DNA of 64,000 bases. Origin: Cyclobacteriaceae bacterium (GTDB taxonomy: Bacteria; Bacteroidota; Bacteroidia; Cytophagales; Cyclobacteriaceae). The DNA lies in the NCBI GenBank assembly GCA_016787755.1, contig JAEUUA010000025.1, positions 310,001-374,000 on the forward strand. The letters are read 5' to 3'. Shown in pieces: positions 1 to 8,503 of the stretch (positions are counted from its first letter, which is position 1; every line of letters begins with the position of its first letter). The notes beneath the pieces are model-generated. The model saw nothing but the letters and a program-made list of their open reading frames with translations, was not told the DNA's origin and made no database searches. The translations under genes were made by a program, and so were the position numbers.

Positions 1-729
1 TATAATGCCTTTCGCACCTCGGGCGGAAGTCTGGCCTCGGATGGCACTCCAACCGGAGGTAATCCCAGCCTTTTAGTAACTGCAGACATCCCTTACGTGC
101 AACCCGAAAGATTGAAATCTTTCGAGATAGGCTACAAAGGAGTTTTCGCAAATAAGCTCCTTATTGATATGAATTTTTATTACACAACGTATCAGGATTT
201 TATTGGAGGTCAAATCGTTGCGGTTAAGGCCCCAACTACGCATCAAGCAAAACCAGTACCAGCCGGAAGTTTGTACAGCTTGTATAATAATTCTTTAGAA
301 AATGTTACGTCCATGGGTGCAGGGTTAGGATTCACATACTCACTTCCGCGTAACTTTTCATTGAACGGAAGTTATAGCTATGCTTCTTTTGATGCTAATG
401 AATCCCCCGATTTCCGTGCCGGATTTAATACCCCTAACAATAAATTCAACGTGGGTATCGGAAACAGAAAGTTGCTTAATAACTTAGGATTCAATCTTAA
501 CTTCAGATGGCAAGAGGGGTACTTGTGGCAATCTTCTTATGGGGTATGGAATGTTCCTGAGTTTGGTGTGTTAGATGCCCAGGTGAATTATAAATTAACT
601 GCGCTACGCTCAATGGTGAAAGTGGGTGCCACCAATTTGGGAGGTGGAGATTACAGAACAAACCTCGGTGCACCGTTCGTGGGTCAGATGTATTACATCT
701 CGCTAACCTTTGACGAGTTTTTAAGATAA
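1..729 (+). CDS. TonB-dependent receptor, C-terminal part (5' end outside window)
   Basis: The frame is open from the first base with no start, so about 242 C-terminal residues of a longer protein are visible. They show alternating aromatic beta-strands of an outer-membrane barrel. ERLKSFEIGYKG matches the usual 'PE..ksyEiG.k' strand of TonB-dependent receptors. LDAQVNYKL and VGATNLGGGDYRTN resemble the 'd..v.yk....l.v.nl.d..Y' strands near the receptor end, and the protein closes with an aromatic strand (MYYISLTF). The family imports large substrates across the outer membrane using TonB energy; the plug and TonB box are not in view, so the substrate is unknown. A lipoprotein gene starts 21 bp downstream and is probably co-transcribed. 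A GTG at 97 is internal and is not taken as the start. Family assignment is fairly secure, substrate not. Confidence 0.8.
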   Translation, partial: YNAFRTSGGSLASDGTPTGGNPSLLVTADIPYVQPERLKSFEIGYKGVFANKLLIDMNFYYTTYQDFIGGQIVAVKAPTTHQAKPVPAGSLYSLYNNSLENVTSMGAGLGFTYSLPRNFSLNGSYSYASFDANESPDFRAGFNTPNNKFNVGIGNRKLLNNLGFNLNFRWQEGYLWQSSYGVWNVPEFGVLDAQVNYKLTALRSMVKVGATNLGGGDYRTNLGAPFVGQMYYISLTFDEFLR

Positions 730-750
730 TTGAATTATAAATTATTAACT

Positions 751-2382
751 ATGAAAACGATTAAGTTTCTATATATACTTCCCTTCGCCTTGCTGATTAG
801 CATTTCGTGCGAGCAAGAGTTGATTACGCTGGAGCCTCCAGTGATAGTGCCCCCGGTGACCAGTGGAACACCTGGTACTGCCAACTTCTCTAAATTTGTA
901 GCTATTGGAAATTCTTTTGTTGCCGGTGTGCAAGGCGGGGCTCTATTCACAGAAGCTCAAAACAATTCGCTTCCTGCGATTATGGCGACACAATTTGCCA
1001 TGACAGGTGTTGGTGGTGGCGCCTTTGTTCAACCGAGCATCAATGCCAGTTTAGGATGGAATTTGTTTATCACCCAGCCTTTTCTAGCTGATAATTCAAA
1101 ACCTATTCTTGGAAAGATGCTGCTTCAATATAAGGGCGCTGCTTCACCATTACCAACTCCTCAAGCCTATGCTCCAGGTAATTTGGAGGCACTTCCCAAT
1201 CCGCAAGCAAATCCAGGATTTATTTATACCGGAGGTAAGGGAACGTTGAATAACTTTGGTGTGCCCGCCATTGTGTTGGGCCAGGCACTTATTCCTCAAA
1301 CAGGAGCTTGGGCAGGCGCTGGTTCAGATCCCCGTTTTAGTCCTTTTTACGGAAGACTTGCTTATCCAGGTACCGGATCATCTACGATTATAGGGGACGC
1401 TGCAGCCGCAGGTGGAACCTTCTTCATGTTTTATCTAGGGCTTGATGATTTCTTCTTATATGCTGCTTTTGGTGGCGACCCAACAAAAGCGCCTTTAACT
1501 CCCGCTTCAGGCGCAGGCGCAAATGGATTTGATGTTCAGTATGGTGCTGCCATTGGTGCACTCCTTGGCTCCAATGCAAATCTTAAAGGAGTGGTGGGTA
1601 ATTTTCCAGACATTTTCAAAATGCCTCATTTCACTTCAGTTACCTACAATGCAATTCCATTAGATGCCGCCAATTCCGGTGCATTAAACTCTGGGTTTTC
1701 AGGATACAATGCAGCGATCGATGGGTTAAAAAATCCAGCTTTTCAAAATGCATTCGGAACTGCCACTCAACTGGATGCTCGCAAAGTCTCCTTCATTACT
1801 GGAAATAATAAACTACTTCTAAAAGATGAATCAATTCTCAATTTAAAGGATGGATTTGACCAATTATTGGCGGTAGGTGCTATCAATAGTACACAGCGAG
1901 CCCAGTTGGCACCTTACGAACAAGTTCGTCAATCGACTGCAAGCGATATAATCCCACTATCCACAGGATCTGTTTTAGGGAAACCTGGTACTTTCGGATT
2001 ATTAGGCCTTTCAGAGCCGCTTGCTGATCAATATGTAATTATCCCTACTGAAAGAGATGCTATCAACGCAGCAAGGACGTCATATAATGCTACAATTCAG
2101 GCAACGGTAGACACTAACTCTGCCCGTCTGGCCCTGGCGGATGTTAATGCCGCCCTGGAAGGATTAATTGCAGCTAAGGCAGCCGTTCTTAACAACGTTA
2201 CAATTACACCAAATATTAATCCTCCAACAGGATTCTATTCCGAAGATGGCGTTCATCCAAATAGTCGTGGCTATGCATTTCTCTCACGTACTTTTATTGC
2301 GGCAATAAATACAAAATTTGGTGCTACGATTCCATTAACCGATGTGAGTAAATACAAGGCAACGGCATTGCCAATTCCTTAG
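751..2382 (+). CDS. SGNH/GDSL-family hydrolase lipoprotein
   Basis: This 543-residue protein begins with a lipoprotein signal peptide ending SISC (Cys about residue 20), so it is probably membrane-anchored and exported. Block I reads FVAIGNSFVAG (about residues 49-59); GNS in place of GDS is usual in this Bacteroidota subfamily and keeps the nucleophilic Ser. Block V reads DGVHPNSRGYA near residue 505 and supplies the Asp and His. Block III, usually GNND, reads GLDD (FYLGLDDFF), so the oxyanion-hole Asn appears changed. The family hydrolyses esters of lipids or acylated carbohydrates; the substrate here is unknown. It follows a TonB receptor gene by 21 bp, suggesting one nutrient-acquisition unit. 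An in-frame TTG at 730 was passed over for the ATG at 751, which starts directly with the signal peptide. Confidence 0.78.
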   Translation: MKTIKFLYILPFALLISISCEQELITLEPPVIVPPVTSGTPGTANFSKFVAIGNSFVAGVQGGALFTEAQNNSLPAIMATQFAMTGVGGGAFVQPSINASLGWNLFITQPFLADNSKPILGKMLLQYKGAASPLPTPQAYAPGNLEALPNPQANPGFIYTGGKGTLNNFGVPAIVLGQALIPQTGAWAGAGSDPRFSPFYGRLAYPGTGSSTIIGDAAAAGGTFFMFYLGLDDFFLYAAFGGDPTKAPLTPASGAGANGFDVQYGAAIGALLGSNANLKGVVGNFPDIFKMPHFTSVTYNAIPLDAANSGALNSGFSGYNAAIDGLKNPAFQNAFGTATQLDARKVSFITGNNKLLLKDESILNLKDGFDQLLAVGAINSTQRAQLAPYEQVRQSTASDIIPLSTGSVLGKPGTFGLLGLSEPLADQYVIIPTERDAINAARTSYNATIQATVDTNSARLALADVNAALEGLIAAKAAVLNNVTITPNINPPTGFYSEDGVHPNSRGYAFLSRTFIAAINTKFGATIPLTDVSKYKATALPIP

Positions 2383-2404
2383 CAGAACTCTGTTATCATA
2401 AAAG

Positions 2405-2425
2405 AAGGGCTTCGGCCCTTTTTTT
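2405..2425. terminator. Bidirectional intrinsic terminator between SGNH gene and metF
   Basis: A perfect 6-bp stem AAGGGC/GCCCTT is closed by a UUCG tetraloop and followed by a run of T on the plus strand. On the minus strand the same stem is followed by TTCTTTTAT, so it can also end metF transcription. It lies between two convergent stop codons. This is the only textbook intrinsic terminator found in the window. Confidence 0.85.
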
Positions 2426-2428
2426 ATC

Positions 2429-3385
2429 TCAAAACAATTCTTTTGCAATGCGGTAAATCGGATCCGATTTTCCCATCGAATAAAAATGCATGGTAGGCAC
2501 TCCTGCCTTTATCAATTCTTTTGATTGATGAATCGCCCATTGAATCCCGACTTCCTTTACAGATGCAAGGTCTTTACATTTTTCCGCTTCTTCAGAAAGT
2601 TCTTCAGGGATATCAATATGAAATATTTTAGGGAGGATAGTAAGTTGACTTTTACCGGTTAATGGCTTAATGCCTGGAATAATTGGTACATTGATCCCTG
2701 CTTCTCTACACTTGCTCACAAAATCAAAATACTTTTTGTTGTCAAAAAACATTTGAGTAACAATGTACTCTGCGCCCATATCTACTTTTAGTTTTAGATA
2801 TTTTAAATCAGTCTTTAGATTAGGTGCGTTAAAATGTTTCTCGGGGTAGCCGGCTACACCAATACAATAATTGGTAGGAGCTGCATGTTCTAACTCTTCA
2901 TCCAGGTATATCCCCTTGTTCATTCTTACCACCTGATCCAACAATTCAGAAGCATAGCGATGACCATCCGGCTCGGCAATAAATTTAGATTCTGTCTTAA
3001 TCGCATCCCCTTGCAAAACCAATACATTATCAACACCCAAAAAATGTAAGTCGATTAGCGCATTCTCCGTTTCCTCTTTGCTAAATCCGCCACAGATAAT
3101 GTGCGGAACCGTATCCACTTTATAATGATTTTGAATAGCGGCACAAATCCCTACCGTTCCCGGACGTTTGCGTGTAGAAATTTTCTCAAGAAGTCCAGCC
3201 TCCTTTTTCCGATACACGTATTCCTCGCGATGGTACGTGACATCAATAAAGGGCGGCTTGAACTCCATCAAAGGATCCATGTTGTCAAACAGATTCTTAA
3301 TATTCTCGCCTTTTAGAGGTGGCAAAATTTCAATCGTGAAAGGAGTTTTACCTTTAGCTCGTTTTAGATGTTCTGTAACTTTCAT
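2429..3385 (-). CDS. metF: Methylenetetrahydrofolate reductase
   Basis: MetF reduces 5,10-methylene-THF to 5-methyl-THF using an FAD-bound TIM barrel; the product is the methyl donor for MetH. The 318-residue protein has the expected landmarks: FTIEILPPLKG with the catalytic Glu, VLQGDA (counterpart of the LRGD loop), YCIGVAGYPEKH, VTQMFFDNKKYFDF, PIIPGIKPL and a terminal GVPTMHFYSMG. Length is close to the E. coli enzyme (296). It lies downstream of the two metH genes on the same strand, separated by 275 bp in which no clear promoter, riboswitch or gene was recognised, so it may be read through from the metH unit or have its own unrecognised promoter. It converges on the SGNH gene with a shared terminator. 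Confidence 0.93.
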   Translation of the reverse strand: MKVTEHLKRAKGKTPFTIEILPPLKGENIKNLFDNMDPLMEFKPPFIDVTYHREEYVYRKKEAGLLEKISTRKRPGTVGICAAIQNHYKVDTVPHIICGGFSKEETENALIDLHFLGVDNVLVLQGDAIKTESKFIAEPDGHRYASELLDQVVRMNKGIYLDEELEHAAPTNYCIGVAGYPEKHFNAPNLKTDLKYLKLKVDMGAEYIVTQMFFDNKKYFDFVSKCREAGINVPIIPGIKPLTGKSQLTILPKIFHIDIPEELSEEAEKCKDLASVKEVGIQWAIHQSKELIKAGVPTMHFYSMGKSDPIYRIAKELF

Positions 3386-3660
3386 GTTTGATTTGAAAAT
3401 TTTAAATTAACTGATTTGAATTAGCGTTTAGAGAATGATACTATTTTAGAAATGATGCGAGCAATTACAAGTATATCTTCCAATAACATAATCTTGATCA
3501 GGATAGTTTTTTGACTGTTTGCAAAGCATTACCAATATTCAGTTTCATCTTCCTTTGCCGCTATCTTAAACAAGCGCAAACTTGAATGTCAAATCAATAA
3601 TCAAATTCTTCTTATCAACACGCATTGTCCTTCATTTTCAAAATCTCAATCCTTTTATTT

Positions 3661-6327
3661 TCAAATTGAATAAGACAAATTCGGAGATAGCCACTTCTCA
3701 ATTTCCTCAACACTCATTCCCTTTCGTTTAGCATAATCGATTACCTGATCTTTCTCAATTTTTCCCAAGCCGAAGTATTTTGAATTAGGATTCGAGAAGT
3801 AAAATCCACTCACGGCTGCACCCGGATACATAGCGTAAGATTCGGTCAACGTGATACCTACCTTCTCAGCTTCCAATAATTCAAACAATAATTTTTTCTC
3901 TGTATGATCCGGACAAGCAGGATATCCAGGAGCCGGTCTAATTCCATCATACTCCTCACTGATCAACTGCTCGATTGTTAATTGCTCATTTTTATTATAA
4001 CCCCAAAGTTCGGTACGCACTTTTTCATGCAAACACTCAGCAAAAGCCTCTGCTAATCGATCGGCAAGTGCCTTCGCCATAATCTCAGAATAATCATCCT
4101 GATTACCTTTGTGTTTCTCAACCAACTTTTCAAGGCCGATACCGGCCGTTACCGCAAACATGCCGAAGTAGTCTTTGCCTTCATCCGGAGAGACAAAATC
4201 TGCCAAACAGAAATTGGGAAGGTTTTGAGCCTTCTTGTTTTGCTGGCGCAGAAAATGAAACGTTGCAAACTTGCCCTTCTCATTAATTAAATCAATATCA
4301 TCGCCCGTATTCACGGCCTGATAAAATGCAATCACCCCGTTTGCTTGTAAACTATCTTTGTCAACAATTTCATCAAGCATTTTATTTGCCTCATCAAATA
4401 ATTTTTTAGCCTCCACGCCAACCACCGAGTCTTTAAAAATTCCCGGATAGCGGCCCGCCAACATCCAGGTCTGAAAGAACGGAGTCCAATCAATATACTT
4501 TCTAATTTCAGCCAGCGGATACTTTACCAACTCTTTTCTACCGATAAAGGTGGGTTTTGTAAACGAGACCGCAGACCAATCTACTTTCGTACGATTTTTC
4601 CGCGCTTCACTCACTGGAATATAATTTTTCTCTTGCTGTCTGCTTTCATGATCTTTGCGCATCATACGATACTCTTCCTTGAACTTTGCCTGAAAATTGG
4701 CTCGTGTTTCCGGATTGATTATTTCGCTAACAACTGGTACCGAGCGTGAAGCATCAAGTACATGGATCACGGGTCCGGAATAAACCGTATCTATTTTTAC
4801 AGCCGTATGAATTCTTGAAGTAGTCGCTCCTCCAATCAACAAAGGAAGTGTCATTTTCTCATGCTCCATCTCTTTTGCGAAATGAACCATCTCATCTAAG
4901 GAGGGGGTAATTAATCCACTTAATCCAATTACATCTACATTTTCCCGCCTGGCCGCTTCCAATATTTTTTCTGCCGGAACCATCACACCCAAATCGATTA
5001 CAGTGTAATTATTACATGCCAACACTACACCAACAATATTTTTTCCAATGTCATGAACGTCCCCTTTCACAGTAGCCAACAATACTTTTGCTGCTACTTT
5101 TTCTTCGGTTCCGTTCAATCGTTTTTCTTCCTCCAGATAAGGAGTTAAGTAAGCAACCGATTTTTTCATGACCCGGGCACTCTTCACCACTTGCGGCAAA
5201 AACATTTTACCGGCTCCAAATAAATCCCCCACCACATTCATACCAGCCATTAACGGACCTTCAATCACGTGAAGTGGGCGGCCATATTTTTGGAGAGCCT
5301 CTTCCGTATCGGCATCAATAAAATCAATAATTCCTTTTACCAAAGAATAAGTGATTCTTTCCTCCACTGTTCCTTTGCGCCACTCGTCATCCACTTCTTT
5401 TTTCTTTGCCGATCCTTTTACAGTTTCAGCAAACTCAAGCAATCGCTCAGTAGCATCTTCTCTCCTATTCAACAACACATCTTCTACACGTTCCAACAAG
5501 TCTTTAGGAATCTCATCATATATTTCAAGCATGGTTGGGTTTACGATGCCCATATCCATACCTTGTTGAATGGCATGGTATAAAAACGCAGAGTGCATGG
5601 CTTCGCGCACTTTCTGATTTCCACGAAAGCTAAACGAAACATTACTCACCCCACCACTTACATGAGCATGTGGCAAGTTTGTGCGAATCCATTTTGTAGC
5701 GTTGAAGAAATCAAGAGCATAATTTCTATGCTCATCTATCCCCGTTGCCACGGGAAAAATGTTTGGATCAAAAATTATGTCTTGTGGTGGGAAATGAACT
5801 TCATTCACTAAAATATCATAAGCCCGTTTACAAATATCGATTCGTTTTTGGTACGTATCTGCCTGGCCATTTTCATCAAATGCCATTACCACTGCTGCAG
5901 CTCCATATCGCCTCACTAATTTTGCCTGGCGTTTAAATTCCGCTACTCCACCTTTCATACTGATGGAGTTCACAATTCCTTTTCCCTGCAAGCATTTTAA
6001 ACCCGCTTCAATTACTTCCCATTTGGATGAGTCGATCATAACCGGGATTCTTGCAATCTCCGGCTCCACCGCCATCAAATTCAAAAACCTGACCATGGCT
6101 GCTTGTGAATCCAGCATACCTTCGTCCATGTTTACATCAATCACCTGAGCGCCACCCCTGACCTGATCAAGTGCCACTTCAAGTGCTTGATCAAACTTAT
6201 CTTCCTTGATTAATTTTAAAAACTTAGCCGAACCAGTAACATTAGTACGCTCACCAATGTTCACGAAATTCGAATTAGCTGAAAGGATAACCGACTCTAA
6301 ACCACTTAACTTCATAAAATTAGACAT
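3661..6327 (-). CDS. metH: Cobalamin-dependent methionine synthase, folate/B12/reactivation part
   Basis: This 888-residue protein carries MetH domains 2-4. The pterin-binding barrel (about 20-290) starts with FVNIGERTNVTGSAKF. The cobalamin cap is at about 320-410. The B12-binding Rossmann domain has DVHDIGKNIVG near 423, whose His is the cobalt ligand. The reactivation domain (about 570-888) has the SAM-site pattern RPAPGYPACPDH and ESYAMYPGAAVSGFYF. The homocysteine domain is on the neighbouring upstream frame, overlapping by 8 bp (ATGTCTAA), so the two chains would be translationally coupled. The start chosen is ATG at 6327; a TTG lies two codons upstream. Two-piece MetH is known in Bacteroidota, but the junction here sits on a six-G run where loss of one G would fuse the frames (see findings). 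Confidence 0.92.
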   Translation of the reverse strand: MSNFMKLSGLESVILSANSNFVNIGERTNVTGSAKFLKLIKEDKFDQALEVALDQVRGGAQVIDVNMDEGMLDSQAAMVRFLNLMAVEPEIARIPVMIDSSKWEVIEAGLKCLQGKGIVNSISMKGGVAEFKRQAKLVRRYGAAAVVMAFDENGQADTYQKRIDICKRAYDILVNEVHFPPQDIIFDPNIFPVATGIDEHRNYALDFFNATKWIRTNLPHAHVSGGVSNVSFSFRGNQKVREAMHSAFLYHAIQQGMDMGIVNPTMLEIYDEIPKDLLERVEDVLLNRREDATERLLEFAETVKGSAKKKEVDDEWRKGTVEERITYSLVKGIIDFIDADTEEALQKYGRPLHVIEGPLMAGMNVVGDLFGAGKMFLPQVVKSARVMKKSVAYLTPYLEEEKRLNGTEEKVAAKVLLATVKGDVHDIGKNIVGVVLACNNYTVIDLGVMVPAEKILEAARRENVDVIGLSGLITPSLDEMVHFAKEMEHEKMTLPLLIGGATTSRIHTAVKIDTVYSGPVIHVLDASRSVPVVSEIINPETRANFQAKFKEEYRMMRKDHESRQQEKNYIPVSEARKNRTKVDWSAVSFTKPTFIGRKELVKYPLAEIRKYIDWTPFFQTWMLAGRYPGIFKDSVVGVEAKKLFDEANKMLDEIVDKDSLQANGVIAFYQAVNTGDDIDLINEKGKFATFHFLRQQNKKAQNLPNFCLADFVSPDEGKDYFGMFAVTAGIGLEKLVEKHKGNQDDYSEIMAKALADRLAEAFAECLHEKVRTELWGYNKNEQLTIEQLISEEYDGIRPAPGYPACPDHTEKKLLFELLEAEKVGITLTESYAMYPGAAVSGFYFSNPNSKYFGLGKIEKDQVIDYAKRKGMSVEEIEKWLSPNLSYSI

Positions 6328-7318
6328 GGGCAACCACCCCCCGTGGTTTAAACTTACTTGCCACTGCTGCGATCTTTTTTATGTGATCAGGAGTTGTGCC
6401 ACAACATCCGCCCACAATATTTATTAATCCTTCTTTTAAAAACTCTTCTATTTGTTCCGCCATCTCATCGGGCGTTTGATCATAGTGGCCAAACTCATTG
6501 GGAAGGCCCGCATTTGGATACGCACTTACAAAGAAGGGTGCTTGTTCATCTAGTATTTGAAGATAAGGTCTTAGTTGTTTGGCGCCCAGCGCACAATTTA
6601 ATCCAACGCTTAGAAGAGGAACATGCGATACTGAAATCAAAAAAGCATCCGTAGTTTGACCGGATAACGTACGACCACTTGCATCCGTGATGGTACCCGA
6701 TACCATGATGGGTAATTCTTTACCGATCTCTTCATACAATTCCTGAATGGCAAACAAACAAGCCTTTGCATTCAGTGTATCAAAAATCGTCTCCACTAAA
6801 AGAAGATCAGAGCCTCCCTCAATTAACCCTTTCGCCTGCTCTTTATAAGCATCCTTCAATTGATCAAATGTGATTGCCCGATACCCCGGATTATTCACAT
6901 CGGGTGATAGTGAGAGGGTTCTGTTGGTAGGCCCCATGGCACCTGCAACGAACCGTGGTTTTGATGGGTCTTTTTTAGTGAACTCATCTGCTGCTTCTTT
7001 GGCCAGTCCGGCCGATTGAAAATTTAATTCATATACTATACTTTCTAGATGATAATCTGACTGAGCAATCGATGTGCTACTAAACGTGTTTGTTTCAGCG
7101 ATATCGGCTCCAGCTTCAAAATATTGTCTGTGAATGTCTTTAATGATGTCGGGGCGGGTAATTGAAAGTAGGTCATTATTCCCTTTGAGTGGATGTGCAT
7201 GATCTTTAAATCGCTCGCCTCTAAAATCTGATTCGGTCAACGAATGCCGCTGAATCATTGTGCCCATAGCACCATCCAGGACCAGAATCCTTTCTTTTAA
7301 AATGTCTTGTATATTCAC
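6320..7318 (-). CDS. Homocysteine S-methyltransferase domain of methionine synthase
   Basis: This 332-residue protein corresponds to the N-terminal barrel of MetH that binds zinc and homocysteine. It opens ILKERILVLDGAMGTMIQ, as in full-length MetH. It carries the zinc cysteines in GLNCALG and in GGCCGTTPDHI near the C-terminus, plus ETNTFSSTSIAQSDY and the MVSGTITDASGRTLSG strand. It would act with the downstream 888-residue chain to transfer methyl from methylcobalamin to homocysteine. The start is GTG at 7318, supported by alignment to the N-terminus of MetH and by GGAAAG just upstream. That GTG and its ribosome-binding site fall inside a hairpin that belongs to the SAM riboswitch expression platform, so the gene is very likely repressed by S-adenosylmethionine. 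Confidence 0.9.
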   Translation of the reverse strand: MNIQDILKERILVLDGAMGTMIQRHSLTESDFRGERFKDHAHPLKGNNDLLSITRPDIIKDIHRQYFEAGADIAETNTFSSTSIAQSDYHLESIVYELNFQSAGLAKEAADEFTKKDPSKPRFVAGAMGPTNRTLSLSPDVNNPGYRAITFDQLKDAYKEQAKGLIEGGSDLLLVETIFDTLNAKACLFAIQELYEEIGKELPIMVSGTITDASGRTLSGQTTDAFLISVSHVPLLSVGLNCALGAKQLRPYLQILDEQAPFFVSAYPNAGLPNEFGHYDQTPDEMAEQIEEFLKEGLINIVGGCCGTTPDHIKKIAAVASKFKPRGVVAHV

Positions 7319-7351
7319 TCTTTCCAGTTTTAATATCTATCCAGAAAGAGC
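7317..7351 (-). promoter_or_regulatory. RBS-sequestering hairpin, expression platform of the metH SAM riboswitch
   Basis: On the minus-strand RNA GCUCUUUCUGG (7351 to 7341) can pair with CUGGAAAGAGU (7327 to 7317), giving 11 pairs including three G-U, with a 13-nt loop. The 3' arm contains the purine-rich ribosome-binding site and the G of the GTG start. The 5' arm is also complementary (12 nt, 7349 to 7338) to the 5' strand of the aptamer (7474 to 7463), so the hairpin and the anti-aptamer pairing exclude each other. This implies translational control: SAM bound, hairpin formed, metH off. Pairing is seen in sequence; the mechanism is inferred. Confidence 0.65.
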
Positions 7352-7364
7352 CTGATGAATGGCC

Positions 7365-7477
7365 GCTTATCTTTTCCTAATCCGATTGCAATCGGTTAGG
7401 AGGGGAATTAGCACCAAGTTATTGGCAAGGTTGCTAAGACTTCGCAGGGCCCGGTCCCTCAGTCTTTCTGGATAAGC
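7365..7477 (-). ncRNA. SAM-I (S-box) riboswitch aptamer upstream of metH
   Basis: Read on the minus strand this matches the S-box consensus element by element. P1 is GCUUAUC (7477-7471) pairing with GAUAAGC (7371-7365). The conserved GAGGGACCGGGCCC-GCGAAG core follows, then the AGCAACC segment, then UUGGUGCUAAUUCC, and a long P4 hairpin built on the palindrome CCGATTGCAATCGG, before AAAAGAUAAG closes P1. S-box RNAs bind S-adenosylmethionine and switch off methionine genes. Here it precedes the split methionine synthase, exactly the expected target. The downstream 46 nt contain an RBS-sequestering hairpin and no terminator with U-tract. Confidence 0.95.
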
Positions 7478-7523
7478 AATGCAAAGAAACACATTTAGAT
7501 AATAATAATAAAGTATGGATGGT

Positions 7524-7531
7524 TAATTTTG
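7524..7531 (+). promoter_or_regulatory. Putative -7 box (TAATTTTG) for ppx
   Basis: TAATTTTG matches the Bacteroidota TAnnTTTG -7 consensus and lies 24 bp before the ppx start, predicting a leader of about 18-20 nt. No convincing TTTG -33 element is present at the usual distance, so this rests on the -7 match and position. Confidence 0.45.
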
Positions 7532-7555
7532 CAACTGAACTATCCTTTTTAGCAA

Positions 7556-8503
7556 TTGAAATTAGCCGCCATTGATATTGGGTCAAATGCAATTCGTTTT
7601 CAGGTATCCTCTGTAATTGAGTATGAAGAGCAAGTGCTGTTTAAGAAAATGGAATATGTACGTTTTCCACTGCGGTTAGGTCATGATGTATTTACCACCA
7701 ACCGAATCAGCAAAAAGAGTTGTGACAAATTTATGAAGCTGATGCAGGCATTTAAGTTGCTGCTCGAGTTATATGAAGTAGATGATTATATGCTGTGCGC
7801 CACTTCGGCCATGCGTGAATCTGAAAATGGCACTGAACTTGTTGACGAGGTTAGAAAAAATATTGGCCTTACCATCGAGGTCATAGACGGCCAACGCGAG
7901 GCTGAACTGATCAATACAGCTATTCGAGCCTATCTGGGTACTCAAACCTATTTACACATTGATGTAGGAGGTGGTAGTACCGAGCTGAATATTTACTTTG
8001 GGGGAAAAAAAATAAAAACCCAATCCTTTAAAATTGGTTCGGTTAGAATCTTAGAAAATCAGGATTTGCCCATTGTGTGGACTGAAATGGAGCGGTGGGT
8101 GAAAGATAATGCCAAGGCAGGGATGGGCAAGGTAACAGCCGTGGGTACTGGCGGAAACATTAGCAAAATCTTTGAGTTGGGGAAGCTAAAACCGCATAAG
8201 CTTATGTCCTTAAAGAAGATTGGTGAGGTAACCGAGATGATCAAGAACCACACACTTGAGGAGCGTATTTATAAGCTCCAGATGAATCCTGATAGAGCTG
8301 ATGTAATTGTGCCGGCCAGTAAAATTTATAGCCGAGTAATGGAATGGGCAAAAGCGAAGTATATTTTCGTACCTGAAGTCGGCTTAAAGGATGGTATGAT
8401 GCTCCAGTTATTTGAGCGCAACCACAACCAGAAAAAAATTGACTTCGTTAATAAGGAAGATCAAACAAAAGGAAAAAAGGGATTTGTTATTCCTAAACGT
8501 TAA
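7556..8503 (+). CDS. Ppx/GppA-type exopolyphosphatase/pppGpp phosphatase
   Basis: A 315-residue protein of the ASKHA ATPase superfamily. The phosphate-1 motif is LAAIDIGSNAIRF at residues 2-14, the mid motif LCATSAMRESENG is near 82, and the phosphate-2 motif DVGGGSTEL is near 140. Ppx enzymes remove terminal phosphate from polyphosphate, GppA enzymes the 5'-phosphate of pppGpp; the sequence does not separate the two. At 315 residues it lacks the C-terminal HD-type extension of E. coli Ppx/GppA (about 500) and corresponds to the short two-domain form. The start is TTG, because an in-frame stop lies just upstream and no ATG precedes the phosphate-1 motif. Its stop overlaps the stop of the convergent polyphosphate kinase gene, pointing to polyphosphate as substrate. 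Confidence 0.85.
   Translation: MKLAAIDIGSNAIRFQVSSVIEYEEQVLFKKMEYVRFPLRLGHDVFTTNRISKKSCDKFMKLMQAFKLLLELYEVDDYMLCATSAMRESENGTELVDEVRKNIGLTIEVIDGQREAELINTAIRAYLGTQTYLHIDVGGGSTELNIYFGGKKIKTQSFKIGSVRILENQDLPIVWTEMERWVKDNAKAGMGKVTAVGTGGNISKIFELGKLKPHKLMSLKKIGEVTEMIKNHTLEERIYKLQMNPDRADVIVPASKIYSRVMEWAKAKYIFVPEVGLKDGMMLQLFERNHNQKKIDFVNKEDQTKGKKGFVIPKR

Noticed and set aside
3386..3660. A second riboswitch or small RNA between metH and metF
   Set aside because: No S-box, cobalamin or folate (THF) aptamer core could be found in the 275 bp on either strand.
5269..6654. Several plus-strand frames opposite metH
   Set aside because: They are shadows of the strongly conserved MetH coding sequence on the other strand.
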